Assembly (NCBI RefSeq): GCF_009734405.1 | Contig: NZ_CP046453.1 | Coordinates: 744,001 to 808,000, forward strand | Direction: 5' to 3' | Source: Corynebacterium comes | GTDB taxonomy: Bacteria > Actinomycetota > Actinomycetes > Mycobacteriales > Mycobacteriaceae | DNA length: 64,000 bases | Shown: piece after piece, positions 45,328 to 55,836 of the stretch | How the letters are laid out: each line of letters opens with the position of its first letter | Position numbering within the stretch: the stretch's first letter is position 1 | Notes under the pieces: model-generated | The model's database searches: none | The model's input: only the letters and a program-made list of their open reading frames with translations | Told to the model about the DNA's origin: nothing | Translations under genes and position numbers: made by a program

Positions 45328-45968
45328 GGAAGGACCGCCAGGGCCCGGGCGGGAAAGGATGAACCGCCCGCGGGCACAGGCCAGGACACCCACATCGTGG
45401 CTCCTGTCGCAGGCACCTGGTCCAGGTGGGTGAGGAACTCAACCTGCCAGTGGTCATGTGAGAGCCAGAAGCGCTGCGCCGGGTACTGGTCGCTGGCTGT
45501 CAGGGGGCCGGGATCGGTGTTGAGCGTGTCATGCCCGATGGCACGTACGCCGCGGGCGTGGAGTAGTTCCACGGCATCGAGTGCCCAGCCCGGAGTGTCG
45601 GGGGAGGTGTGGTCGGCCCACCCGGTGTGCAGAGCGACGAAGCCACCGGCGGGAACCGGTCCATGTTCGCGCTCCCACGCGAGGACGTGGGCGGCGGTGA
45701 GGGAGGGGGCGTCGACAAGCGGGATGACGGCGAGAGGGAGGATGAGCTCGGACGGCGTGATTTCGGCGAGGGTACGCGCGCCGGGGACGGCGTGGCCCGG
45801 GGCGTCGACATGCGTGCCCCAGGGGCCGACCAGGCGGTAGGAGAGCACCTCGAAGCCGTCCGGGCCGGCGGGGTGCAGAACGGAGACCGACATATCGGGA
45901 TCGGTGGGGAATTTCGGCTGGCCCGGGTACATCGGCCGGGTGAGGTCGACCAGGCGGGAAAAGATCAT
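45324..45968 (-). CDS. Cyclase family protein (kynurenine formamidase-like)
   Basis: 214 residues from ATG 45968 (ATG 45974 two codons earlier is possible). The metal-binding motif WGTHVDAPGH fits H/W-GTH-x-D-x-P-x-H of the cyclase fold; LHTGWADH and AIGHDTLNTDPG are further conserved pieces. Members hydrolyse N-formylkynurenine or isatin, or act in polyketide cyclisation. No tryptophan-degradation genes are near, so the substrate is open. It diverges from tatD with 12-18 bases between starts. Confidence 0.8.
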   Translation of the reverse strand: MIFSRLVDLTRPMYPGQPKFPTDPDMSVSVLHPAGPDGFEVLSYRLVGPWGTHVDAPGHAVPGARTLAEITPSELILPLAVIPLVDAPSLTAAHVLAWEREHGPVPAGGFVALHTGWADHTSPDTPGWALDAVELLHARGVRAIGHDTLNTDPGPLTASDQYPAQRFWLSHDHWQVEFLTHLDQVPATGATMWVSWPVPAGGSSFPARALAVLP

Positions 45969-45973
45969 GCCCA

Positions 45974-45979
45974 TACAAT
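45974..45979 (+). promoter_or_regulatory. -10 hexamer TACAAT, leaderless promoter of tatD
   Basis: TACAAT ends 6 bases before ATG 45986. It overlaps the possible upstream ATG of the divergent cyclase gene. Confidence 0.55.
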
Positions 45980-45985
45980 GCAGGC

Positions 45986-46828
45986 ATGTCCAAGAAGAAG
46001 CCCCGCCCCACGCCCGTTCCCGCCGCCCCGATCCGGGGTCTCGTCGACGCTCACACCCACCTTGCGTCTGCGGGGGCGAGGACGCCGGAGGACATCGATG
46101 CGATTGTGGGTCGGGCGGTGGACGCTGGCGTCGTGAAGATCTGCACCGTCGGTGACGGGCTTGCCGAGGCGGAGCTGGCGTTGGAGGCCGCGCAGCACAA
46201 CCGGCTGGTGTACGCGGCGTGTGCGATCCATCCGACCCGGGCGCATGAGCTGGATGAGGTTGCGCGGGTCCGACTCACCGAGATGGCGGCCGACCCGCGG
46301 TGCGTGGCGGTGGGGGAGACCGGGCTGGACACCTACTGGATCCGGCATGAGCCTGAGCGCACTGCGCCGCTGGAGGTTCAGGAGGAGGCGCTGCGCTGGC
46401 ACATCGACCTGGCGGTCGCCTCGGGCAAGGCGCTGATGCTGCACAACAGGGAGGCTGACGGGGACCTGATGAGGGTGCTCGCGGATGCTCCCAAGCCGGT
46501 GGAGACGATCCTGCACTGCTTCTCGTCCCCGCTCGTGATGGCGGAGGAGGCGTTGGCGCGTGGGTACGTGCTCAGCTTCGCAGGCAACGTCACCTTCACC
46601 CGCAATGCGGAGCTGCGTGAGGCGGCCCGGATCGCGCCGCAGGGCCAGGTGCTCATCGAGACGGACGCGCCCTACATGACTCCGGAGCCCTTCCGGGGTG
46701 CGCGCAATGAGCCGGCGCTGATCGGGCACACGGCGCTGTGCGTCGCGGAGGCCAGGGGGATGGAGCCGGAGGAGTTCGCGAGGGAGGTGTCCGAGACTTT
46801 CGATCGCGTGTACCTGCGCATGGGGTGA
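45986..46828 (+). CDS. tatD: TatD family metal-dependent hydrolase (DNase)
   Basis: 280 residues. Metal-binding motifs: VDAHTHL near 20-26, CAIHP, VGETGLD, LMLHNREAD, ILHCFSS and IETDAPYM. TatD proteins are 3'-5' exonucleases/DNases that also act on damaged ends. The first about 15 residues are basic and Pro-rich. Followed by rpf2, ksgA and ispE as in M. tuberculosis (Rv1008-Rv1011). Confidence 0.92.
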   Translation: MSKKKPRPTPVPAAPIRGLVDAHTHLASAGARTPEDIDAIVGRAVDAGVVKICTVGDGLAEAELALEAAQHNRLVYAACAIHPTRAHELDEVARVRLTEMAADPRCVAVGETGLDTYWIRHEPERTAPLEVQEEALRWHIDLAVASGKALMLHNREADGDLMRVLADAPKPVETILHCFSSPLVMAEEALARGYVLSFAGNVTFTRNAELREAARIAPQGQVLIETDAPYMTPEPFRGARNEPALIGHTALCVAEARGMEPEEFAREVSETFDRVYLRMG

Positions 46829-46936
46829 CCAGTATCACATTCGCGTTTCGCCAGTGCATTTGCTGAGGTAGTCGGGGCCGGGTACGGGGGGCCGTGCATT
46901 GTCGGCGTGTTGCAGGTTCCCTGGGCGACATCGAAC

Positions 46937-48207
<1,271 letters not shown>

Positions 48208-48275
48208 TCGCAGAATCTGGTTACCCTCGGGTGGCGTACGGACATTCAGCCGAACGCATGCGAGAGGTAACCATC

Positions 48276-48809
48276 ATGTCTCACCTGACCAACGTCAGGG
48301 TGGCGGTCATCGCCACCAACAACTTCGAGGACTCCGAGCTGACGAAGCCGGTCGAGGCCGTCAAGGAACACGGCGCGACCGTGACCATCCTGTCCACCGA
48401 GGCAGGCACCATTGAAGGTAAGAACGGCACGTCGGTCGCCGTCGACGCCACCACAGCTGAGGCTGATCCGGCTGAGTTCGACGCCCTCATCCTGCCGGGT
48501 GGTACCGGAAACGCTGACAAGATCCGCATGGACGCCGACGCAGTGGCCTTCGTGAAGAAGCACGTTGAGGCCGGTAAGCCGGTCGGCGTCATCTGCCACG
48601 GCGGCTGGATCCTCGCCGACGCCGACGTGCTCCGCGGCCGCACCCTCACCTCCTACCCCTCGCTCAAGACGGACCTGCGCAATGCCGGTGCCACCTGGGT
48701 GGACGAGGAGGTTCACGTGGACAACGGACTGGTCTCCTCCCGCACGCCGGGTGACCTGCCAGCCTTCAACGCCAAGATCGTGGAGGAGTTCGCCGAGGGC
48801 ACGCACTAG
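48276..48809 (+). CDS. DJ-1/PfpI family protein
   Basis: 177 residues from ATG 48276 (GAGAGGTAACC ribosome site). The class I glutamine-amidotransferase-like fold shows NNFEDSELTKPVEA with the conserved Glu, DALILPGGTGNADKIR, and the nucleophile elbow VGVICHGGWILAD with Cys-His. Members are proteases/glyoxalases or deglycases; the closest are general stress PfpI proteins. Not obviously linked to its neighbours. Confidence 0.9.
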   Translation: MSHLTNVRVAVIATNNFEDSELTKPVEAVKEHGATVTILSTEAGTIEGKNGTSVAVDATTAEADPAEFDALILPGGTGNADKIRMDADAVAFVKKHVEAGKPVGVICHGGWILADADVLRGRTLTSYPSLKTDLRNAGATWVDEEVHVDNGLVSSRTPGDLPAFNAKIVEEFAEGTH

Positions 48810-48830
48810 GGCCATTACCCACCGGTGGTC

Positions 48831-48836
48831 TAGATT
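48831..48836 (+). promoter_or_regulatory. -10 hexamer TAGATT, leaderless promoter of ksgA
   Basis: TAGATT ends 6 bases before ATG 48843; no Shine-Dalgarno sequence is present. Confidence 0.5.
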
Positions 48837-48842
48837 GGTTGC

Positions 48843-49718
48843 ATGACCTCCAGTGTTCAGCCCGCCGAGCTGCTCGGCCCCGTGGAGATCCGCGCTCTGG
48901 CGGAGAAGCTCGACGTCACCCCGACGAAGAAACTCGGCCAGAATTTCCTGCACGACCCCAACACGGTGCGGCGGATCATCGCAGCCGCAGACCTTGACCC
49001 CTCCGACCACGTCGTGGAGGTGGGGCCGGGTCTCGGTTCGTTGACGCTCGGTCTGCTGGATACCGTGGAGAAGGTCACGGCAGTCGAGATCGACCGACGC
49101 CTGGCCGCCGAGCTGCCCGCCACAGTCGCCTGGCGTGCCCCGCAGTATGCTGACCGGCTGACCGTTGTGCATAAGGACGCCCTGCGAATCACCCCGGAAG
49201 ACCTGCCCGAACCCACCGCACTGGTGGCGAACCTGCCCTACAACGTGTCCGTTCCGGTGCTCCTCCACCTGCTGGCCACGTTCCCCAGCCTCCGCCGGGT
49301 GCTCGTCATGGTGCAGGCAGAGGTGGGCGACCGTCTGGCGGCGGAATCGGGCTCGAAGATCTACGGTGTCCCCAGCGTCAAGGCCGCCTTCTACGGCGAC
49401 GTCCGCCGCGCGGGTGCCATTGGCCGGCATGTGTTCTGGCCCGCCCCGAACATCGAGTCCGGTCTGGTCCGCATCGACCGATTTGCTCCCGGCACCGAGC
49501 CGTGGCCCATCAACGACGAGTCCCGTCGTGCCGTTTTCCCGCTCATCGACGCAGCCTTCGCCCAGCGACGCAAGACCCTCCGCGCTGCGATGGCGGGCCA
49601 CTACGGTTCCGCCGCCGCCGCCGAAGAGGCTCTGCGCCGCGCAGACATCGACCCGCAGCTGCGTGGCGAAAGGCTCACCGTCCACGACTTCGTCCGGCTC
49701 GCCGGGATCACCTCGTGA
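48843..49718 (+). CDS. ksgA: 16S rRNA (adenine-1518/1519-N6) dimethyltransferase
   Basis: 291 residues. [21 protein letters not shown]-binding [15 protein letters not shown], acidic loop AVEIDRRLA, and the [11 protein letters not shown] target-adenine motif. It dimethylates two adenines at the 3' end of 16S rRNA during ribosome maturation. GTGA overlap with ispE, as in mycobacteria (Rv1010-Rv1011). Confidence 0.96.
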   Translation: MTSSVQPAELLGPVEIRALAEKLDVTPTKKLGQNFLHDPNTVRRIIAAADLDPSDHVVEVGPGLGSLTLGLLDTVEKVTAVEIDRRLAAELPATVAWRAPQYADRLTVVHKDALRITPEDLPEPTALVANLPYNVSVPVLLHLLATFPSLRRVLVMVQAEVGDRLAAESGSKIYGVPSVKAAFYGDVRRAGAIGRHVFWPAPNIESGLVRIDRFAPGTEPWPINDESRRAVFPLIDAAFAQRRKTLRAAMAGHYGSAAAAEEALRRADIDPQLRGERLTVHDFVRLAGITS

Positions 49719-50671
49719 GGCATCTGACCTCCCGCGCCCACGCCAAGGTCAACCTGCACCTGGGTGTGGGGGACCTGCGGGAGGACGGTTTCCACGACCT
49801 CGTCACCGTCTTCCAGTCCCTCAGCCTCGCGGACACGGTGACGTTGGACATCGACGACGAGGAACGCGTGGCGTCGGGAAGCATCGTCGGCGCCCTCGGC
49901 GTCTCAGGGCTGGACGCGGCCTCGGTGCCCACGGACGCCTCGAATCTGGCGTGGCGCGCCGTAGACAAGCTCGTCGACCACTACCGGGCCCATCATGGCC
50001 CGGTGGATGCCCCGAGGGTGAACATCCGCATCCACAAGGGGATCCCCACCGCCGGCGGAATGGCGGGCGGCTCCGCCGATGCTGCCGCGGCCCTCGTGGC
50101 GGCTCACGCCCTGCTCAGCGAGTCCCACCCTGCGCTGCCCATGACCACCCTGTCGGAGTTGGCCGCCGAGCTGGGATCGGACGTGCCCTTCACGTTGCGT
50201 GGCGGCACCATGCTCGGCACCGGCCGTGGCGAACAGCTGACCCCGATGCTGTCCCGCGGCACCTATCACTGGGCGCTCGTATTCTTCAGGGAGGGGCTGT
50301 CCACGCCGACGGTTTTCCACGAAATTGATGAGCTCCGCGGAGGTGGAGCGGTCATCGGCCCGTCCCTGCACACCGGGGAGTTGGCCCGGGCCCTGATGAC
50401 CGGCGATCCGCAGCAACTTGCGGGCACACTGGCCAACGATCTGCAGGTCCCCGCGATCACGTTGCGCCGCGATATCGGCCGCACCCTGGAAGCGGGCAGG
50501 CAGGCGGGGGCGCTCGCCGCGATCGTGTCCGGTTCGGGCCCCACGGCGGCCTTTCTGTGCAGCTCAGAGCTCCACGCCCGCGACGTCCTCGACGACCTGC
50601 TCGCCGACGGTCGCGCCTATTCCGGCACCACCGCGTACGGCCCGACCAGAGGCGCGCACCTCGTCGACTGA
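49715..50671 (+). CDS. ispE: 4-diphosphocytidyl-2-C-methyl-D-erythritol kinase
   Basis: 318 residues from GTG 49715. GHMP kinase: [12 protein letters not shown] at the start, ATP-binding [18 protein letters not shown], and C-terminal [12 protein letters not shown]. It is the fourth step of the MEP isoprenoid pathway in the cytosol. Translationally coupled to ksgA. A hairpin copy abuts its stop codon. Confidence 0.95.
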   Translation: MRHLTSRAHAKVNLHLGVGDLREDGFHDLVTVFQSLSLADTVTLDIDDEERVASGSIVGALGVSGLDAASVPTDASNLAWRAVDKLVDHYRAHHGPVDAPRVNIRIHKGIPTAGGMAGGSADAAAALVAAHALLSESHPALPMTTLSELAAELGSDVPFTLRGGTMLGTGRGEQLTPMLSRGTYHWALVFFREGLSTPTVFHEIDELRGGGAVIGPSLHTGELARALMTGDPQQLAGTLANDLQVPAITLRRDIGRTLEAGRQAGALAAIVSGSGPTAAFLCSSELHARDVLDDLLADGRAYSGTTAYGPTRGAHLVD

Positions 50672-50688
50672 GTGCGCCGTTGCGCACT
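50671..50688. repeat. 18-bp hairpin repeat, copy 1 (between ispE and HNH gene)
   Basis: agtgcgccgttgcgcact: 7-bp arms and a 4-base loop. It differs from the copy at 52141-52158 by one base and sits between the two convergent stop codons. Confidence 0.85.
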
Positions 50689-50689
50689 C

Positions 50690-52039
50690 CTAGGCCTCTC
50701 CTTCCAGCGGCTCATCGAAGCTGTCCGGGTGCTCCCACACCTGAAGCCGATGTTCATCGCCCCGGGGGACGGGCCCGTCGAAGTACCGGTCGCCCCACTG
50801 GCCCATCGCCTGATCGGTCACCGCCGGCCCTCGGTTCTCCGAAGTGTAGGACGCCCCGCCCGGCAACCGGAACCGGAGGAATCTGGGGTCGGAGTCAATG
50901 TGCACCGTCATGATCCCTGCGCTGACCAGTGCGTGGCAGCCGGAACACAGAGGTATCAGGTTGGCCAGTTCCGTGGCGCCACCCTCCGCCCATGGGACGA
51001 TGTGGTGAAACTCCAGAAATCGTGTGTGGTCGCAACCGGGGCCGGCGCACTGGAACCGCCAGACGTTGAGCAGGGCCTTGACCTGTGCTTCCGAGGCGAG
51101 GCGGGTCGCTCTGGTGACCTTGAGCGTGAGCCCGGATCGAGACAGCAGGTGGTAGCGCACGGAACCGTTGAGGATGGTGCGCATCAGCTGGCCGGTCTGA
51201 CCGCCATGATGGCCCGGAATGAAGGCGCGGTTGTCCTGGGTGAACAGGACGTTGACCTCCGCCCCCGGGGCACGCACGCGGCTCAGCGGGTGGCTGCGCA
51301 CCATGTGGATCAGCCCCATGAAGGCGGTGAAAAGGGTGGGTGCCAGCGGCCCCCCGAAACGCGATGTGCGGGGCTCCCTGTCCGTTTCCTCCGACTTCTC
51401 ATCCTCTGGTGTGCGGGCCCGTTCGATGAGCTTCTCGACGGCCGCCGGGTCTTCCAGGACCTCTTCGTCCACGCCGTCGATGTCGATGAGGTTGGCCAGC
51501 TCCGATATCTTCAGCGCCGCCATGAACTCGGCGCCGCGCTCGGGGTCGAGTCGTCCCCAGATCCGGACCTCACCGGTTTCGGGATCAGTGACCACGGAGA
51601 TCCTGTTGGCGGTCGGGCGGGAGTCCGGCTGATCCCGGCCGGCCAACAGGAGGACCAGTTCGGCGAAAGGGTGGGTGCGCGCCAACTCGATGAGCTCCTC
51701 CTGGTTCTCCGGGGTCATGTAACGGAGCAGGAGGCGGACGATGGAGTAGGAGAAGGCGGCGGCGAGAAACGTCTGCGCAAGCAGTGGAAAATTCTTCAGT
51801 CGGGCACCGACACCGAGGTATTCGTAGGCGGTCCGCCGGGCAACGCCATGCGTGAGTTGCAGCCACGCGGCCGTGGTGGGTGCGCCGTGTGCGCGGGCGA
51901 GTTCACGGTCGTGGAACTCGGTGAGCGCGAGGATGAAGCGGGCCTTGTGGTGGGTGAGCTGGCGGTGGGCGTCGGTGATCGTGGCGGTGAGGTCGGTGTC
52001 GGACTGGTCGGTCAGAGTGTTGAGGGCGGCGAGCGTCAT
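50690..52039 (-). CDS. DUF222/HNH endonuclease family protein
   Basis: 449 residues. The N-terminal DUF222 region (HHKARFILALTEFHDREL, GVARRTAYEYLGVG) is of the 13E12 repeat type common in actinobacteria. The C-terminal HNH nuclease has CAGPGCDHTRFLEFHHIVPW, GGATELANLIPLCSGCH: two Cys pairs around an HH-x-N-x-H core. Such genes occur in many copies in actinobacterial genomes and behave like mobile or selfish elements, though activity is rarely shown. Both ends are marked by a near-identical hairpin, and it interrupts the ispE to ABC-F order. Confidence 0.88.
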   Translation of the reverse strand: MTLAALNTLTDQSDTDLTATITDAHRQLTHHKARFILALTEFHDRELARAHGAPTTAAWLQLTHGVARRTAYEYLGVGARLKNFPLLAQTFLAAAFSYSIVRLLLRYMTPENQEELIELARTHPFAELVLLLAGRDQPDSRPTANRISVVTDPETGEVRIWGRLDPERGAEFMAALKISELANLIDIDGVDEEVLEDPAAVEKLIERARTPEDEKSEETDREPRTSRFGGPLAPTLFTAFMGLIHMVRSHPLSRVRAPGAEVNVLFTQDNRAFIPGHHGGQTGQLMRTILNGSVRYHLLSRSGLTLKVTRATRLASEAQVKALLNVWRFQCAGPGCDHTRFLEFHHIVPWAEGGATELANLIPLCSGCHALVSAGIMTVHIDSDPRFLRFRLPGGASYTSENRGPAVTDQAMGQWGDRYFDGPVPRGDEHRLQVWEHPDSFDEPLEGEA

Positions 52040-52140
52040 GGTTCCCCGATGTGTCGAATTGGCGTTCGATCAAGCGCACCGTAACACGAGCCTCCGACAT
52101 GACCCCTTCTCCCGGGAATGGGCAGGTCAGGGCGGTGTGC

Positions 52141-52158
52141 AGTGCGCCATTGCGCACT
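52141..52158. repeat. 18-bp hairpin repeat, copy 2 (upstream of the HNH gene)
   Basis: agtgcgccattgcgcact, one base different from 50671-50688 (g to a in the loop). No gene ends here on either strand, so it is not an ordinary terminator. Confidence 0.85.
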
Positions 52159-52269
52159 TTTCGCGCCCCTCTCGCAGGCCTCCTGCCGGAAGTCGGGGCC
52201 CGGTCGTTTCCGGACCTGGTCCGGAAGTTAACGTCCTGCGCCGCCGGGGGCATAGAATGTGGACTTAAT

Positions 52270-54072
52270 ATGGCGAATCTGATCAATCTCGAGAATGTCA
52301 CCAAGTCCTGGGGTCTCAAGACCCTGCTCGACGGCGTGAGCATCGGCGTCCAGACCGGCGATCGCATCGGCGTCGTCGGGCTCAACGGCGGAGGCAAGAC
52401 CACCCTCCTGGAGGTCCTCACCGGCATCGAGGAACCTGACTCCGGTCGCGTGTCCCACACCTCCGAACTGCGGATGGCGGTGGTCACGCAGCGGGCAGAC
52501 CTCGAAGATGAGGACACCATCGCTGACGTGGTCCTCGCGCCGCTGGGCCTGCAGACCTTCGAATGGGCGTCCAACGCCCTCGTCCGCGAGGTTCTCGGCG
52601 GTCTGGGCGTGGCGGGCCTCGGCCTCGACACGAAGGTGGGCGGCCTCTCCGGCGGTGAGCGCCGCCGGGTGAACCTCGCCGCGGCCCTGGTGCGCGACCT
52701 GAACCTCGTCGTCCTCGATGAGCCGACCAACCACCTCGACGTCGAGGGAGTGCAGTGGCTGGCGGAGCATCTGATCAGCCGTAGAATCGCCATCGTCGTG
52801 GTCACCCACGACCGGTGGTTCCTGGACACGATCGCCACCACGACCTGGGAGGTGCACGACGGCGTCGTCGACATCTACGAGGGCGGCTACAACGACTGGA
52901 TCTTCGCCCGCGCGGAACGTACGCGGCAGGCCGACGCCATCGAGCAGCGCCGTCAGAACCTCGCCCGCAAGGAGCTGGCCTGGCTGCGCCGCGGTGCACC
53001 CGCACGAACCTCCAAGCCCCGCTACCGCATCGAGGCGGCCGAGGCGTTGATCGCCAATGTTCCCTCCCCGCGTGATTCGGTGGAGCTCACGGCGTTCTCC
53101 CGTCAGCGGCAGGGCAAGGTCGTCATCGAGCTCGAGGACGTCCGCGTGGAGGCCCCCGACGGGCGTATGCTCGTCGATCACCTGACCTGGCGCCTCGCCC
53201 CGGGTGAACGCATCGGCCTCGTCGGCGTCAACGGCTCCGGAAAGACCACCCTTCTGCGCACCCTCGCCGGCGAACATCCGCTTGCTGCGGGTAAGCGCAT
53301 TCAGGGGCAGACGGTGCGTCTGGGCTGGCTGCGCCAGGAACTCGAGGATCTCGACCCGAAGATGCGGCTTCTCGAGGCCGTCGAAGACGTCGCCTCCTAC
53401 GTCCAGCTGGGTAAGAAGCAGCTCTCCGCCTCCCAGCTCGCCGAGCGCCTCGGCTTCTCCTCCAAACGTCAGCGCACTCCGGTCGGTGATCTCTCCGGCG
53501 GCGAGCGCCGCCGCCTGCAGCTCACCCGCGTGCTCATGGCCGAGCCGAACGTGCTGCTTCTCGACGAGCCGACCAACGACCTCGACATCGACACCCTCCA
53601 GGAGCTGGAATCCCTCCTCGATTCCTGGCCGGGCACCCTCGTCGTCATCTCTCACGACCGTTACCTCATCGAGCGTGTCGCGGACACCACCTGGGCGCTG
53701 TTCGGTGACGGCGGGCTCACCAATCTGCCCCGCGGTATCGAGCAGTACCTGGAGATCCGCCGGGACATGGCTGCGGCCGCCGGTTCAGGGCCGCTGGATT
53801 TCGGGGACCGGGACCGGGTGGCCGTCGAGAAGCGGACGGGCATGAGCTCCCAGGAGGAACGTGAGCTGAAGAAGCAGCTCAACGCTCTGGAACGCAAGAT
53901 AAGCCGTCTCGACCCGAAGATCGAGAAGACCCACGCAGCCATGGCCGTGGCGGCGGAAGCCGGCGACACCGGGAAACTGGCCGGGCTGGACGGACAGCTC
54001 CAGGCGATGGAGTCCGAGCGGGAGGAGCTGGAGATGGAGTGGCTCCAGCTGGGGGAGCAGATGGAGGGTTAG
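52270..54072 (+). CDS. ABC-F family ATPase
   Basis: 600 residues, two ATPase domains and no membrane segment. Domain 1: GLNGGGKTTLL, LSGGERRRVNLAAAL, VVLDEPTNHLD. Domain 2: GVNGSGKTTLLRTLAG, LSGGERRRLQLTRVL, LLLDEPTNDLD. The linker at about 215-275 is rich in Arg and Lys (NLARKELAWLRRGAPARTSK), and a C-terminal coiled coil (EERELKKQLNALERKISRLD) follows, as in Uup. ABC-F proteins act on ribosomes to relieve stalling; antibiotic protection is one variant. ATG 52270 is preceded by TAGAAT at 52253-52258. Confidence 0.92.
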   Translation: MANLINLENVTKSWGLKTLLDGVSIGVQTGDRIGVVGLNGGGKTTLLEVLTGIEEPDSGRVSHTSELRMAVVTQRADLEDEDTIADVVLAPLGLQTFEWASNALVREVLGGLGVAGLGLDTKVGGLSGGERRRVNLAAALVRDLNLVVLDEPTNHLDVEGVQWLAEHLISRRIAIVVVTHDRWFLDTIATTTWEVHDGVVDIYEGGYNDWIFARAERTRQADAIEQRRQNLARKELAWLRRGAPARTSKPRYRIEAAEALIANVPSPRDSVELTAFSRQRQGKVVIELEDVRVEAPDGRMLVDHLTWRLAPGERIGLVGVNGSGKTTLLRTLAGEHPLAAGKRIQGQTVRLGWLRQELEDLDPKMRLLEAVEDVASYVQLGKKQLSASQLAERLGFSSKRQRTPVGDLSGGERRRLQLTRVLMAEPNVLLLDEPTNDLDIDTLQELESLLDSWPGTLVVISHDRYLIERVADTTWALFGDGGLTNLPRGIEQYLEIRRDMAAAAGSGPLDFGDRDRVAVEKRTGMSSQEERELKKQLNALERKISRLDPKIEKTHAAMAVAAEAGDTGKLAGLDGQLQAMESEREELEMEWLQLGEQMEG

Positions 54073-54536
54073 TCCTCCGCCAGCAGGGTTCCCAGCCATA
54101 CGCCGAGCGCCAGGTCATCGAGCTGGCCTAACCAGACCTGCCGCACCTTGCCCTGCCGGTCGACGAGCAGGGTGGTGGGGGTGCCCTCGAGTCGCCAGCG
54201 CTTCATGGTCACCGGCAGTACCTCGCCGGGCCGGTCGACTGCGACGGGGAACGTCACGCCGAACTCGGCGAGGAACACCTCCAGTGCCGCCGGGCCCATG
54301 ACGTCATGGTGCTCGAAGACGCTGTGGATGCCGATGACCGCCACCTGATCGGCGCTGACCATACGGTGGACCCGCTGCGCCTGAGGGATCCCGTGGTTGA
54401 CGCAGCCCGGGCAGAGCATCTGGAAGAACTCCACGAGCACCACACGTCCGTGCAGATCCGCCATCGTGAGCGCATCGGAGTTGAACCACTCGGTGACGTC
54501 GAACTCGAACATTTCCGCACTGGTGGGCGCCGGCAT
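54069..54536 (-). CDS. Thioredoxin-like (TlpA/AhpC-type) protein
   Basis: 155 residues, no signal peptide or membrane segment. The thioredoxin fold has a CPGC redox motif at about 42-45 (VVLVEFFQMLCPGCVNHGIP) and the cis-Pro in LEGTPTTLLVDRQGKV. Probably a cytosolic disulfide reductase. Its 3' end overlaps the ABC-F gene by 4 bases. Confidence 0.82.
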   Translation of the reverse strand: MPAPTSAEMFEFDVTEWFNSDALTMADLHGRVVLVEFFQMLCPGCVNHGIPQAQRVHRMVSADQVAVIGIHSVFEHHDVMGPAALEVFLAEFGVTFPVAVDRPGEVLPVTMKRWRLEGTPTTLLVDRQGKVRQVWLGQLDDLALGVWLGTLLAED

Positions 54537-54607
54537 GGGAATCCTCCCGTGGTTGTGGGTTGGATCACATTGTACGCCGCCAGTCGAAGGGAAGTACCCT
54601 GGTGAGC

Positions 54608-54931
54608 ATGATTTTGATCAACGTCCGTTTCCGTCCCCTGCCCGAGTACGTCGAGACCTTCCGCCGGGAGGTGGAGGAGTTCACCGCCGCCACCCGCGCT
54701 GAAGAGGGGTGCATCTTCTTCGACTGGTCGCGCAACACCGATGATCCGTCCGAGTACATCCTCATCGAGGCCTTCCGGGACGGTGCCGCAGAGGAACATG
54801 TGAATTCCCCGCACTTCCAGGCCGCATCCGCACTGTTCCCGAAGATCCTGTCGGAGACGCCGCAGATCATCAACACCCTCATCGAGGGGAAGTCGGAGTG
54901 GGACCGCATGGCCGAGTTCCAGGTCGGCTGA
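54608..54931 (+). CDS. Antibiotic biosynthesis monooxygenase (ABM) domain protein
   Basis: 107 residues from ATG 54608 (GTG 54602 is possible: GAAGGGAAG lies 7 bases before it). The ferredoxin-like ABM fold shows MILINVRFRPLPEYVETFRR, EEGCIFFDWSRNTDDPSEYI and HVNSPHFQAA, as in YgiN/LsrG quinol monooxygenases. It lacks the Asn/Trp/His haem set of the MhuD-like protein at 2325, so a different reaction is expected. Sits 16 bases before ppk2. Confidence 0.8.
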   Translation: MILINVRFRPLPEYVETFRREVEEFTAATRAEEGCIFFDWSRNTDDPSEYILIEAFRDGAAEEHVNSPHFQAASALFPKILSETPQIINTLIEGKSEWDRMAEFQVG

Positions 54932-54934
54932 CGG

Positions 54935-54940
54935 TACGCT
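54935..54940 (+). promoter_or_regulatory. -10 hexamer TACGCT, candidate leaderless promoter of ppk2
   Basis: TACGCT ends 7 bases before ATG 54948, right behind the ABM stop. Confidence 0.45.
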
Positions 54941-54947
54941 GAGAAAC

Positions 54948-55835
54948 ATGGGTAAAAAGGACAACGGCACCACTGAGCCGCACGTCAATCCGGCGAAACT
55001 GAACAACAAGGCCTACGAGAAGGAACTCAAAAGACTTCAGGCCGAGCTGGTCGACATGCAGCAGTGGGTGGTGGAGACCGGTGCACGTGTGGTCATCGTC
55101 ATGGAGGGCCGCGACGCCGCAGGCAAGGGCTCCGCGATCAAGCGGATCACCCAGTACCTCAACCCGCGGAGTGCCCGTATCGAGGCCCTTCCTGCCCCGA
55201 GCTCGCGCGAGCAGGGACAGTGGTATTTCCAGCGTTACGTGGAGAAACTCCCCACCGCGGGTGAGATCGTCATCTTCGACCGTTCCTGGTACAACCGTGC
55301 CGGCGTGGAGCGGGTGATGGGATTCTGCACCTCGCAGGAGTACCGCCGCTTCCTGCACCAGGCCCCCATCTTCGAGCGGCTGCTGGTGGAGGACGGGATC
55401 CTGCTGCGCAAGTACTGGTTCTCGGTCTCCGATGAGGAGCAGGTCGCGCGTTTCCGGTCGCGTCTGGATGACCCGCTGCGCCGCTGGAAGCTCTCCCCGA
55501 TGGACCTGCAGTCGATCACCCGCTGGGAGGACTACTCGCGGGCGAAGGACGAGATGTTCATCCACACGGACATTCCCTCGGCGCCCTGGTACACGGTGGA
55601 GAGCGAGGACAAGAAGCGCTCGCGCATCAACGTCATCAGCCATCTCCTGTCGACGATCCCCTTCGAGAAGATCGAACGGCCGTTGCCCGAGATCCCCCAG
55701 CCCCCCAGCTCGGACAACGGTTATGAGCGTCCGCCGCGCGCGGAGTTCCGCTACGTCCCCGACGTCGCCGCGAAACTCGTCGGCGGTCGGCCCTCGTCCG
55801 CGGAGAAGGCCACCAGGAAGAGCCGGAAGAAGTAG
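54948..55835 (+). CDS. ppk2: Polyphosphate kinase 2
   Basis: 295 residues. P-loop EGRDAAGKGSAIKRI, lid and Walker B IFDRSWYNRAGVERVMGF, then RWKLSPMDLQSITRWEDY. PPK2 enzymes move phosphate between polyphosphate and nucleotides; the single-domain C. glutamicum enzyme from this neighbourhood (PPK2A) makes polyP or NTPs depending on conditions. Basic C-terminal tail (KATRKSRKK). Confidence 0.93.
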   Translation: MGKKDNGTTEPHVNPAKLNNKAYEKELKRLQAELVDMQQWVVETGARVVIVMEGRDAAGKGSAIKRITQYLNPRSARIEALPAPSSREQGQWYFQRYVEKLPTAGEIVIFDRSWYNRAGVERVMGFCTSQEYRRFLHQAPIFERLLVEDGILLRKYWFSVSDEEQVARFRSRLDDPLRRWKLSPMDLQSITRWEDYSRAKDEMFIHTDIPSAPWYTVESEDKKRSRINVISHLLSTIPFEKIERPLPEIPQPPSSDNGYERPPRAEFRYVPDVAAKLVGGRPSSAEKATRKSRKK

Positions 55836-55836
55836 T

